The notes under the pieces: generated by a model
The model's input: only the letters and a program-made list of their open reading frames with translations
Told to the model about the DNA's origin: nothing
The model's database searches: none
From: Leeia oryzae DSM 17879
Lineage (GTDB): Bacteria; Pseudomonadota; Gammaproteobacteria; Burkholderiales; Leeiaceae
Length of the DNA stretch: 64,000 nucleotides
NCBI RefSeq assembly: GCF_000376945.1
Contig: NZ_AQXU01000023.1
Span: forward strand, 186,001 to 250,000
Reading direction: 5' to 3'
Translations under genes and position numbers: made by a program
Shown here: positions 19,537-27,631 of the stretch, piece by piece
Layout: each line of letters begins with the position of its first letter
Position numbering within the stretch: position 1 is the stretch's first letter

Positions 19537-20379
19537 ATGATGGATACCCGCTTTAAGTGGCCAGACGGAAAAAAAGTGGCCGTATGTATCACCTTTGATG
19601 TAGACGCCGAATCTGGCTGGAAATTTGACCCGGCCAACCAGCAGCGGCTCTCCCTGTTGTCGTCTGGCGCCTATGGCCGCCGCACCGGAGTACCCCGCAT
19701 TTTGCGGCTGCTGGCCAAGCATGGCATCCCGGCGCAGTTTTTTGTGCCTGGTTATACGGCAGAGATCGATCCGGCGTTGGTGAAGTCCATTCACGATGCC
19801 GGTTACCCGATCGGCTGTCACGGCTATGACCATGAACGTACCGATGAACTGACTTATGAGCAGGAAGACGACATTCTGGCCAGATCCAAAGACCGGCTGG
19901 CCAGCATTACCGGCATTGTGCCGACTGGCTTTCGGGCGCCGCTATGGGAAATCACCCCGCAAACCCTGCAACTGCTAGACAAACATGGCTTTGAGTACGA
20001 TAGCAGCCTGATGGGAGATGACATCCCCTACTGCGTTCAGGCGGGCCAAAAAGACCTGCTGGAACTACCGGTCACCTGGCTGCTGGACGACTGGGAGCAA
20101 TTTGCCTACTCGGCCATGCCGCAAACCGGCTATGTCATCGAAGAACCGGAAAAAGTCTTGCGCATGTGGAAAGCAGAGTTCTCTGCCCTGTATGAAGAAG
20201 GCTGTTACTTCATGCTGACCATGCATCCGGAAATCATCGGCAGGGCATCGCGGATTGCCATGCTGGACCAATTGGTCACATTTATCAAATCGCATGAAGG
20301 AGTGTGGTTCTGCACGCCCGAGATGCTTGCAAAGAGTTGGCGTACAGGTGAATTTTCTACCGAGAAACATCCTTATTAA
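19537..20379 (+). CDS. Polysaccharide-deacetylase (NodB-fold) family hydrolase
   Basis: A 280-residue NodB-homology enzyme. Metal-binding aspartate motif TFDVDAES near residue 19 and the paired-histidine motif HGYDHE near 95 are present, with RAPLWE (130s) and the C-terminal MLTMHPEIIGR. There is no signal peptide, so it is cytoplasmic. Such cytoplasmic members include PuuE-type allantoinases, which open amide rings, rather than cell-wall deacetylases. Set among a permease, dehydrogenase and ureohydrolase, an amide or cyclic-imide hydrolase role in a small-molecule pathway is likely. The substrate is unknown. Confidence 0.85.
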   Translation: MMDTRFKWPDGKKVAVCITFDVDAESGWKFDPANQQRLSLLSSGAYGRRTGVPRILRLLAKHGIPAQFFVPGYTAEIDPALVKSIHDAGYPIGCHGYDHERTDELTYEQEDDILARSKDRLASITGIVPTGFRAPLWEITPQTLQLLDKHGFEYDSSLMGDDIPYCVQAGQKDLLELPVTWLLDDWEQFAYSAMPQTGYVIEEPEKVLRMWKAEFSALYEEGCYFMLTMHPEIIGRASRIAMLDQLVTFIKSHEGVWFCTPEMLAKSWRTGEFSTEKHPY

Positions 20380-20410
20380 TTCGCAGATGGTGCGAAGCAG
20401 GAGAACAAGA

Positions 20411-21328
20411 ATGAGCATTCTAGTGACAGGCGGGCAAGGTTTTCTGGGTAAAACACTGGTCAGCATGCTGCGTGCCCGTGGCGACGACGTCGTCAGTTAT
20501 GACCGCCGGATGGTGGAAGACACCTCCGACCCCAAGCTGCACCATGTACAGGGTGACCTGAATGATCTGCCCTTGCTGTTCGAAACCATTCGCCGTCATC
20601 AGGTGGATCGCATCATCCATACCGCGGCCATTTCTCACCCGGTGGCTTCACGAGACATCCCCTACCAGACCGTCATCACCAACGCTTTGGGCACCACCAC
20701 AGTCTTTGAGGCTGCGCGCCTGCAAAACATCCGCCGGGTGGTGAATTTCAGCTCTGAATGCGCGTATGGCTCTAATGAAGAGTTGGGTGTGATTGATGAA
20801 GATGCACCGTTAAACCCCAGCACGCCTTATGGCGCCACCAAGGTATTTGGTGAAAAGCTGGCCGCGGTTTACAACCAGCTGTACGGCATGGAAATCATCT
20901 CGCTGCGTCCGGGCTGGATTTACGGGCCGGGCCAGTTCATGCAGTGCTACATGAAAACGCTGATTACCAATGCCATCAAAGGCATCAAAACCGTAGAGGA
21001 AGAAGGCCTGGATTATCGGTTCCAGTACGTGCATGTCACGGATGTGGCCAATGCCTCCATTCTGGCGGCAACTGTCCCCATGCCTTATACCTACGTGTTC
21101 AATATTACCGGGGGTGACCAGATCACCTACGCCGAGCTGGTGTCACACGTTAAAGCGGTGTTCCCGGCGGCAGATATCGACATCGGGCCGGGCAGTATCG
21201 CGGTACTCGACCGGAACGCCCGTTTCGACTTGGGCCGTGCCAAGACCCATTTGGGCTATGTGCCGCAAGTAACGCTGGACCAGGGCATCCGCAGCTATAG
21301 CGACTGGTTGCACCAGCACGATTTCTAA
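20411..21328 (+). CDS. NAD(P)-dependent epimerase/dehydratase family protein
   Basis: A 305-residue extended SDR. N-terminal nucleotide motif VTGGQGFLG, then SSECAYGS, catalytic YGATK near residue 139, and RPGWIYGPGQ. The start at 20411 is preceded by AGCAGGAGAAC and begins the Rossmann fold immediately; the frame is open further upstream but that part overlaps the hydrolase gene. The fold is clear. Whether it acts on a nucleotide sugar or another polar substrate is not. No sugar-nucleotide genes are nearby, so a catabolic oxidoreductase or isomerase role in the cluster is possible. Confidence 0.85.
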   Translation: MSILVTGGQGFLGKTLVSMLRARGDDVVSYDRRMVEDTSDPKLHHVQGDLNDLPLLFETIRRHQVDRIIHTAAISHPVASRDIPYQTVITNALGTTTVFEAARLQNIRRVVNFSSECAYGSNEELGVIDEDAPLNPSTPYGATKVFGEKLAAVYNQLYGMEIISLRPGWIYGPGQFMQCYMKTLITNAIKGIKTVEEEGLDYRFQYVHVTDVANASILAATVPMPYTYVFNITGGDQITYAELVSHVKAVFPAADIDIGPGSIAVLDRNARFDLGRAKTHLGYVPQVTLDQGIRSYSDWLHQHDF

Positions 21329-21408
21329 CCCGATTGCATCTACTGCTGATTATGACTGTATCCGACTCAGTTGGCCGGATACCTAAGATTTGTTAAAGGA
21401 ATGAAACC

Positions 21409-22362
21409 ATGTCATCAGACTTTCCGCAGCCCCTCGATGCCGCCGTGATTCCGCGCTTTGCCGGCATCCCCACCTTTATGCGCTTACCGGCCTTTACCAA
21501 CCCTGCTGATGTGCAGATCGGTCTGATTGGCGTGCCATGGGATGGCGGTACCACCAACCGTGCCGGCGCCCGTCACGGCCCGCGGGAAGTCCGCAACATG
21601 TCCAGCTTCATGCGCAAAGTGCACCATGTCAGCCGCATTGCCCCTTACGAACTGGTACGGGTTGGCGACCTGGGCGATGCACCGGTCAATCCGATCGACC
21701 TGCTGGATGCCCTGAAACTGATTGAAGGCTTTTACAAAGAGGTACACGCTGCCGGGACAGTGCCTTTGTCGGTTGGCGGAGATCACTTGGTCACCTTGCC
21801 TATCTTCCGTGCCATTGCCAAAGACGGCCCGATCGGCATGGTTCATTTTGATGCACACTCCGATACCAATGACCGCTATTTTGGCAATAACCCCTACACC
21901 CATGGCACCCCTTTCCGCCGTGCCATCGAAGAAGGCTTGCTGGACCCGAAACGCACGGTACAGATTGGCATCCGTGGCTCCATTTATGATCCGCAAGATA
22001 TGGCCTTTGCCGAGGAATGTGGCATTCGCGTGATTTACATGGAAGAGTTTTCAAAAATCGGTGTGGAAGCCACCATTGCAGAAGCCCGGCGCGTGGTTGG
22101 CGACTTGCCTACCTATATCAGCTTTGACGTAGATGCTATCGACCCGTCTTTTACCCCCGGGACGGGCACGCCGGAGATTGGTGGCATTACCACGCTGGAA
22201 GCACAGCATCTGATTCGCGGGCTGCAAGGTTTGAACCTGATTGGTGCCGACGTGGTAGAAGTCTCGCCACCGTTTGACCCGAGCGGCAATACCGCACTGG
22301 TTGGTGCCACCCTGATGTTTGAACTGCTGTGCATTCTGGCAGATGCCATTGCCAAACGTTAA
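21409..22362 (+). CDS. Ureohydrolase family, guanidino-acid hydrolase-like
   Basis: A 317-residue arginase/agmatinase-fold enzyme. Mn-binding motifs are complete: GGDH near residue 123, DAHSDTND near 148 and SFDVDAIDP near 240. Length and motifs such as RFAGIPTFMRLP near the start, AHGT-like THGTPFRRA and TPEIGGITTLEAQ resemble guanidinobutyrase/guanidinopropionase (GbuA/GpuA) more than arginase. It would release urea from a guanidino compound. Substrate is inferred by family only. Ribosome site AAAGGAATG precedes the ATG. Confidence 0.9.
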   Translation: MSSDFPQPLDAAVIPRFAGIPTFMRLPAFTNPADVQIGLIGVPWDGGTTNRAGARHGPREVRNMSSFMRKVHHVSRIAPYELVRVGDLGDAPVNPIDLLDALKLIEGFYKEVHAAGTVPLSVGGDHLVTLPIFRAIAKDGPIGMVHFDAHSDTNDRYFGNNPYTHGTPFRRAIEEGLLDPKRTVQIGIRGSIYDPQDMAFAEECGIRVIYMEEFSKIGVEATIAEARRVVGDLPTYISFDVDAIDPSFTPGTGTPEIGGITTLEAQHLIRGLQGLNLIGADVVEVSPPFDPSGNTALVGATLMFELLCILADAIAKR

Positions 22363-22381
22363 TAATCCCCCGCCTTTGCCT

Positions 22382-22410
22382 GCAGCAAGCCGTATCACAC
22401 GGCTTGCTGC
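22382..22410. terminator. 12-bp perfect hairpin after the ureohydrolase gene
   Basis: Arms GCAGCAAGCCGT (22382-22393) and ACGGCTTGCTGC (22399-22410) with a 5-nt loop, 20 bp after the stop. There is no long T-run, so termination is plausible rather than sure. Confidence 0.6.
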
Positions 22411-22470
22411 CTCTGCATTCGGCAAAACCCGGAATTTGCTTCTATACTCTAGCTCTGACGAATACTGATC

Positions 22471-23409
22471 ATGGCGGCCATGCTACGAAACCTGTTTGAT
22501 GTAGACCTGAAGCTGTTGCGGGTTTTCTGCACCATTGTGGAGGCTGGCGGTTTTACCGCTGCACAGACGGTACTGAACACCGGCTTACCACGGCTAAGCA
22601 CCATGATCCGCGATCTGGAAGTCCGTCTGGGCACTACACTTTGCCAGCGGGGCCGGCAGGGTTTTCAGCTGACCGAAGAAGGCCTGGCCACTTATGAAGC
22701 CGCCAAAGCCCTGTTTTCTGATATCGACCGCTTCCGGAACCGGGTAGCGGTACTGTCCGGCCGGCCGACAACCCACCTAAGTATCGGTTTTGTAGATGGC
22801 CTCTATACCCTGCCCGGTGAACCCATGGCCAAAGCACTGGCCGCACTGAACGAACAGCTGCCCGATACCCATATCACCCTGCATGTCATGCGTCCGGACG
22901 AGCTGGAACGGGCCGTGATTGAAGAACGGCTACAAATCGCCATTGGCGCATTTCATCATCATTTGTCTGGGTTGATCTACCAGCCCTTGTTTACAGAACT
23001 ACAAGACCTGTATTGCAGTACAGAACACCCACTGGGTGCCATGGCAGGGCAAAACATCCCGCTGGAAGACGTCTGCAAGGCGGATTATGTAGAGCGTGGC
23101 TATATGCTGGAGAGCCATAAACCGGTGCTGATCAACTTCAAACGGTCTGCCACTGCGTTTAGCATGGAAGCCATCCTCATGATGCTGCTTTCCGGTAAAT
23201 ACATCGGTTATTTACCTACCCATTTGACCAGCCGCTGGGTAGAAACCGGCCGGTTACGCCCGCTAAACACCGACGCATTTTCGTACTCTTCCCTGTTCAG
23301 CTGCATTTTCCGGCCGGGGCAAGAATCTAACCAAGCCTTTAATTGCGCCATGTCGGTCTTCAACCAGGTGGCCATTACACGCCCTGATCTGACCAATCCG
23401 TCACACTGA
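22471..23409 (+). CDS. LysR-family transcriptional regulator
   Basis: A 312-residue regulator. The winged helix-turn-helix lies at residues 8-65 (LLRVFCTIVEAGGFTAAQTV, then LSTMIRDLEVRLG) and a periplasmic-binding-like effector domain follows from about 95. It lies directly downstream of the five catabolic genes on the same strand and probably controls them, though the usual LysR arrangement is divergent. Two in-frame ATGs (22471 and 22480) are possible; neither has a strong ribosome site. Confidence 0.9.
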   Translation: MAAMLRNLFDVDLKLLRVFCTIVEAGGFTAAQTVLNTGLPRLSTMIRDLEVRLGTTLCQRGRQGFQLTEEGLATYEAAKALFSDIDRFRNRVAVLSGRPTTHLSIGFVDGLYTLPGEPMAKALAALNEQLPDTHITLHVMRPDELERAVIEERLQIAIGAFHHHLSGLIYQPLFTELQDLYCSTEHPLGAMAGQNIPLEDVCKADYVERGYMLESHKPVLINFKRSATAFSMEAILMMLLSGKYIGYLPTHLTSRWVETGRLRPLNTDAFSYSSLFSCIFRPGQESNQAFNCAMSVFNQVAITRPDLTNPSH

Positions 23410-23528
23410 TCTCACCCGCAAATGCCGCCTCAGTTACTGCCACCAGCACGACATTAGTCTTTTGTCATATGAATGCTGTTACAATCCGCAGCAATAAAAA
23501 TTCTTGTGACTGACGGCAGAATACGCAT

Positions 23529-24158
23529 ATGACCCCAAGCAAAGTTACGTCGACCCTGATCATGGCGCTGATCTTTATCCTGACCTGGCTAAATCCGCTT
23601 TGGCCGGTAGAACAAGGCTTGCATACCTCATTGACGGTGATTGGTCTGGCCGGGCTTTGGTATTACATGAAAAAGCACCCGCTGGATGATCTGCATTATG
23701 GCCTGATCATGCTGTTTTTATCCGTGCACGCGCTTGCCGCTCACTGGCTGTATTCCTACGTGCCATATGAGCAATGGCTGAAATCCGCATTTGGATTCAC
23801 CTTGGCTCAGCAGTTGGGCTGGCATCGCAATAACTTTGACCGGCTGGTCCATTTTTTGTACGGGTTTTGCTTTACCCCAGCCATTGCCGGTTATGCCCTC
23901 CAGCGGTGGACAAAAGGCCGAAAGCAGGCATTCGTGATCGCCATTTCCGCCATCATGATCACCAGTTTATGGTACGAATGGTTTGAGTGGTTTATTGCCA
24001 TGACACTCTCGCCCAAAGATGCGGAGTCTTACAACGGCCAACAGGGAGACATGTGGGACGCCCATAAAGACATGCTCACTGCGACGATTGGCAGTTTGCT
24101 GTGGTATGTCAGTTACCGACGGCCAGTCAGCAGCCAGATTGGTAACAGGCAGGCGTAA
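23529..24158 (+). CDS. YjdF-like DUF2238 integral membrane protein
   Basis: A 209-residue protein with about six membrane helices. It shows the family features NNFDRLVHFLYGFCFTPAI, WYEWFEWF and QGDMWDAHKDMLTATIGSL, with conserved acidic and aspartate residues inside helices. Function of the family is unknown. A second, clearly related member lies at 41046-41690 beside the nitric oxide reductase genes (IGHFFQGFVPAL, SSYELIEWG, QGDPWDTQSDML). It is convergent with the next gene. Confidence 0.85.
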   Translation: MTPSKVTSTLIMALIFILTWLNPLWPVEQGLHTSLTVIGLAGLWYYMKKHPLDDLHYGLIMLFLSVHALAAHWLYSYVPYEQWLKSAFGFTLAQQLGWHRNNFDRLVHFLYGFCFTPAIAGYALQRWTKGRKQAFVIAISAIMITSLWYEWFEWFIAMTLSPKDAESYNGQQGDMWDAHKDMLTATIGSLLWYVSYRRPVSSQIGNRQA

Positions 24159-24175
24159 TCTCTGTCCGTCGCCGC

Positions 24176-25207
24176 TTAGTTCCTATTCTCCAGAAATTCC
24201 TGAAGTGGCGCTGGCAGCTTGTCCAGTAACCAGTTGCTGATCGCCGCTTCATGGCGTTGCCAGAGAATGCCCATATACACCACCCCAAGACCGATCAGCG
24301 TTAGTGCAAACGGGAACAGCAGACTGTCCTGAAACACGTGGTAGGCCAGATAGCCTAAATAGCTGGCCACACCAATGGCCCCAAACACGGCAAACACGCG
24401 CCGGGACAAAATGGCGCTGAGTGCAATCATGCCCAGGTTGATGCACATGTAGATGAACTTGTTGAGTTCGCTGTCCGAATTCATGGACGACAGGCCACCC
24501 CAGAACGCCATGGTCCCGAACAGGTACAACCAGAAGGCGTAGTCTTTGTCTTTGCGAGCCCGGATATCGACCCAGATGGCGATAAAAATCATCATTACCC
24601 CAAACCAGACGGACAGTAGTTTACGGATGTCCCAGTCTGCATCTTCCCCAAACAGGAAAGGGGCAAAATCCATGCTCATGTACCAGAGTGTAACGGCCAC
24701 AGGCATGACCTGAAACGGAAGCTGGTAGCGCCACAGCATGACCGCAGCCACGATCAGGGTGGCAAACTCCATGAAGATCCAGCGCCAGTCGATATACACA
24801 TGATAATCACGGTAGGCACCAGGGTCTGTCCACCAGCCAAGGCCCGACTGCAGCCCGTAGACGGCCAGCGGGGTGAGCACGATGACAAAAGTGGCGGTAA
24901 GGCCAGTCGGAATCTGCAGCTTGAGTTGATACAGGAAGTGCTCTGTCAGCCGTAGCCCCAGCCCGGCGTACAGTAGCGCAATAAAGAAGATGCCCCAGCC
25001 GCCAAAACTCTCCCAGGCCAGGGTCATAAAGAGGCTCATGGCGCCGATGGCGATCATCCCGCCAAGGTAATACAGAATATGGGTAAAGCGAAAGGACGGT
25101 GTGTGGGCGCCCTTCTCATTCAGGAAGGCCCACAGCACGCTGGCTTGGGACTCGGATATGATGCCTTTGTCACTGGCTTCTTTGAGGTATTGCCGCTGTA
25201 TCTGCAT
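24176..25207 (-). CDS. DUF2157-like multi-spanning membrane protein
   Basis: 343 residues. The first 40 residues are soluble and resemble the DUF2157 N-terminus (YLKEASDKGIISESQASVL). About ten hydrophobic helices follow. No transporter or enzyme motif is visible. It ends 17 bp from the convergent YjdF-like gene without an obvious hairpin. Function unknown. Confidence 0.75.
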   Translation of the reverse strand: MQIQRQYLKEASDKGIISESQASVLWAFLNEKGAHTPSFRFTHILYYLGGMIAIGAMSLFMTLAWESFGGWGIFFIALLYAGLGLRLTEHFLYQLKLQIPTGLTATFVIVLTPLAVYGLQSGLGWWTDPGAYRDYHVYIDWRWIFMEFATLIVAAVMLWRYQLPFQVMPVAVTLWYMSMDFAPFLFGEDADWDIRKLLSVWFGVMMIFIAIWVDIRARKDKDYAFWLYLFGTMAFWGGLSSMNSDSELNKFIYMCINLGMIALSAILSRRVFAVFGAIGVASYLGYLAYHVFQDSLLFPFALTLIGLGVVYMGILWQRHEAAISNWLLDKLPAPLQEFLENRN

Positions 25208-25394
25208 AATGAGACAACCCGGAAAGTTCTGATGGTCCCAGCATGCAGCAATGCCAATTGAATATCAAGTTTTCGTCAGGGGAAAGTGATGCTGGTAAGC
25301 CAAATCACCTACCATGGAGGAGAGCTGTTTCGGCATGTTGTCAGCAAAGAATTTGGAAATTGTGCAGACCATTCAACGTGGATGATCAATCCAG

Positions 25395-25428
25395 CATCCC
25401 AAGAGGGGGTAATTCCCTGCTTGGGATG
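25395..25428. repeat. Inverted repeat downstream of the flagellin-like gene
   Basis: Arms CATCCCAAG (25395-25403) and CTTGGGATG (25420-25428), with an inner GGG/CCC pairing possible. It lies just after the stop of the minus-strand flagellin-like gene. No T-run on that strand, so it could stabilise the transcript end or terminate weakly. Confidence 0.5.
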
Positions 25429-25445
25429 GGGTATGAAGTTGCAGA

Positions 25446-25940
25446 TTAACGCGTTGCCTTTTCAGCCATTGCAGATATTTCTGCATATTTTTTCAATGAG
25501 TTATTGAATGTTTCCTGGCTTTGTTGAACAAGTGAATTGTTATTAGCTGCTGATTGCAGTTCAGATGCGATGTCAGCATCAGACGCCCCTGTTTTTTCGG
25601 AAGCATTCTCAGACGAAGAACCGTTCACGCTTGATGTTGATGCATTCGTTGGCGTTGCACCCTGCACGCTTGATGCTGATGCATTCTCTGAGGTAGCACC
25701 TTGCACGTTTGCTGTCGATGCATTGGCGGCCTGTTGAGCCAACGCCAATCCTTCAGAAGAAATTCGTACTTTCTCTTGATTATCTTGCTGGGCAACCTTC
25801 TGACCGGATGAGCTTGCAATCTGGTTGTCAGATGTTGAGGCAATCTTTGAACCAGACGTCAGACGCTGTGCCTGAGAAGCATTTGCAGCATATTGCTGAG
25901 CTTTAAGAAGCGCCATATTTGAATTGATTGTCATTGCCAT
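25446..25940 (-). CDS. Small flagellin-N-terminus-like protein with 13-residue repeats
   Basis: 164 residues. The N-terminus MAMTINSNMALLKAQQY and the later QRLTSGSKIASTSDN closely follow the flagellin D0/D1 pattern (TINxN, QRLSSGxxInSAxDD). The rest is unlike flagellin. Residues 73-118 are three and a half copies of a 13-residue unit beginning NAS (consensus NASxSxVQGATxE), rich in Ala, Ser, Asn and Thr. The tail SLKKYAEISAMAEKATR is amphipathic. A strong ribosome site (GGAGG) stands 5 bp before the ATG. No flagellar structural gene is in the window. It may be a secreted flagellin-related protein or a decayed flagellin. Function not known. Confidence 0.7.
   Translation of the reverse strand: MAMTINSNMALLKAQQYAANASQAQRLTSGSKIASTSDNQIASSSGQKVAQQDNQEKVRISSEGLALAQQAANASTANVQGATSENASASSVQGATPTNASTSSVNGSSSENASEKTGASDADIASELQSAANNNSLVQQSQETFNNSLKKYAEISAMAEKATR
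25587..25724 (-). repeat. Tandem 39-bp coding repeats in the flagellin-like gene
   Basis: Three full 13-codon units and one partial unit, each starting with the codons for NAS. The third copy is more diverged (VNGSSSE) than the first two (VQGATSE, VQGATPT). Confidence 0.8.
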
Positions 25941-26071
25941 ACGGGCCTCCTAATTCATCGCACTGAAAAACGCATTATTTTTAAACCTTTTTAACATTTT
26001 AGCCGTTAAAAATCAATTATTTGCCAAAAGATCGACGACGGTCTGTCAGCTTTTAGCGACTGTTATCTGCC

Positions 26072-27631
26072 TTAGTGGCTGGTACCTTCTGAGCGGGTGG
26101 TCTTGTTATACACATTGTATTTCCCTACCGGCTTGACCATGGGGATGCGCTTGATTTCCTTAAAGGTTTTGGCGTCGTACACCACGATGGCGCCATCCAT
26201 CTCCCACAGACTGACCAGTGCATAGCGTCCGTCACGGGTGAACTCTACATGCGCAGCCGTTTTGCCGGGGCTTGGCGTGACCTGCCCTACTACCTTGAAG
26301 CTTTCCTTGTCGATGATTTGCAGGGTGTCGTGCTTGTCTTTGCTCATCATGGCATCGACCCAGGCATACGGCGTGTTTTCATGGCTACGGATAAAGAACC
26401 CCGGGCCATTGGTGGTGATTTCGCCAATATTCTGCCAGTTGGACATGTCGACCATGGTTACCCGGCCTTCTTTCAGATTCGGGGTGGCCAGTACCGTCTT
26501 GCCGTGCCATTGCCAGGTAATGCCAGACCCGAGATGCGGCATGCCGGAGAGGTCAAGGTCGGCAATCTTGCGCCGAACATTCAGGTCGATGACCTGCCCT
26601 TTTCCGTTACGGGATGCGCCAATCAGATGGGTATAACTCTGGTCAAAAAAGAAGTCATCCAGCACATCGGCCAGCTCGATAACCCTGGGGGTAAACTGCC
26701 CCGGCAGGGCAATGGCCTCGTCCATCTGGTAGTCGTGGACCAGCCCCGGGTATACCGGCTTAGCGTGCGGGTCGTAGCTGATCTCCCACACCTGCGGCGA
26801 ATCTTTCAAGGCCACGATAAAACTCTGCCGCGGGCCGGCATCATACACGGCAGATACGCGCGAGGGCTTGCCTTTGGTATCCGTCACCGGATAAATGCGC
26901 ACCACGGACAAGTCTCTGGCATCCAGCAGCACCAGCGTATCCGGCAAATAGTTGCCAACCAGTACGTATTTGCCATCACCCGATACGGCCAGGTTGCGGG
27001 TATTCAGGCCAACGCGGATTTCTGCCACCACTTTCAGGTTATAAATGTCGAATTTGCTGATCCAGCCATCCCGCGAGCAAAAATAGACATAGCGCCCGTC
27101 GGACGTGAATTTGGGTCCGCCATGCAAGGCATAACGGCTCTGGAAACGGAAGATGGGTTCCAGCTTGTCGCCATCCAGAATGCTGACGTGGTGATCCCCC
27201 CCTTCTACCACCACAAACAGGTTTTTCGGATCTGCCTTGAATTGTGGCGTGTCTTTCAGATCGCCCGGCTGCACGTACACCACATGGCTAGCATCCATGT
27301 CTTTGCGCTCGAACGATACCGGCACTTTGGGTGGCTGATAGAGAAACGTCCCCAGGGTCTGGATATCTTCTGCGCTCAGTTTCTTGGCAAAGGCCGGCAT
27401 TTGGGTTGCAACACGCCCGTTGCTGATGGTTGCAATGGCTTCTTGTGGCTTCAGGCGCTCCAGGCTTTGCGGCAATAAGGCCGGCCCCATGCCGCCGGTT
27501 CGGTTGCTGCCATGGCATTGCAGGCAATTGGCATCATAAAGTTGCTGGGCATGGCTGGCATCAAATGCCGACGTATCTGCCCACGCGGCCAGGCTGGCCA
27601 GCAGCATGCTGGCAGTGAACAATGGCTTCAT
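26072..27631 (-). CDS. nirN: NirN, cytochrome c / d1-type heme d1 biosynthesis dehydrogenase
   Basis: 519 residues: signal peptide (about 1-18), a cytochrome c domain with CLQCH (Cys36-His40) and a C-terminal eight-bladed propeller like that of nitrite reductase. NirN oxidises dihydro-heme d1 to heme d1 in the periplasm and binds the cofactor before handing it to NirS. It is much like NirS at 32996-34729 but lies last in the nir operon, downstream of nirJ with an ATGA overlap, the usual place for nirN. No hairpin was recognised after the stop. Confidence 0.92.
   Translation of the reverse strand: MKPLFTASMLLASLAAWADTSAFDASHAQQLYDANCLQCHGSNRTGGMGPALLPQSLERLKPQEAIATISNGRVATQMPAFAKKLSAEDIQTLGTFLYQPPKVPVSFERKDMDASHVVYVQPGDLKDTPQFKADPKNLFVVVEGGDHHVSILDGDKLEPIFRFQSRYALHGGPKFTSDGRYVYFCSRDGWISKFDIYNLKVVAEIRVGLNTRNLAVSGDGKYVLVGNYLPDTLVLLDARDLSVVRIYPVTDTKGKPSRVSAVYDAGPRQSFIVALKDSPQVWEISYDPHAKPVYPGLVHDYQMDEAIALPGQFTPRVIELADVLDDFFFDQSYTHLIGASRNGKGQVIDLNVRRKIADLDLSGMPHLGSGITWQWHGKTVLATPNLKEGRVTMVDMSNWQNIGEITTNGPGFFIRSHENTPYAWVDAMMSKDKHDTLQIIDKESFKVVGQVTPSPGKTAAHVEFTRDGRYALVSLWEMDGAIVVYDAKTFKEIKRIPMVKPVGKYNVYNKTTRSEGTSH

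Noticed and set aside
17264-22362. Reading the SDR-epimerase-deacetylase set as a polysaccharide or LPS gene cluster
   Set aside because: No glycosyltransferase or sugar-nucleotide gene is present, the deacetylase has no signal peptide, and a permease and ureohydrolase are part of the set.
25587-25724. CRISPR-like array
   Set aside because: The repeats are in-frame coding units of 39 bp without spacers.
26249-27478. Plus-strand reading frame of 409 codons opposite nirN
   Set aside because: Same reason: antisense to a clear gene with no protein family features.
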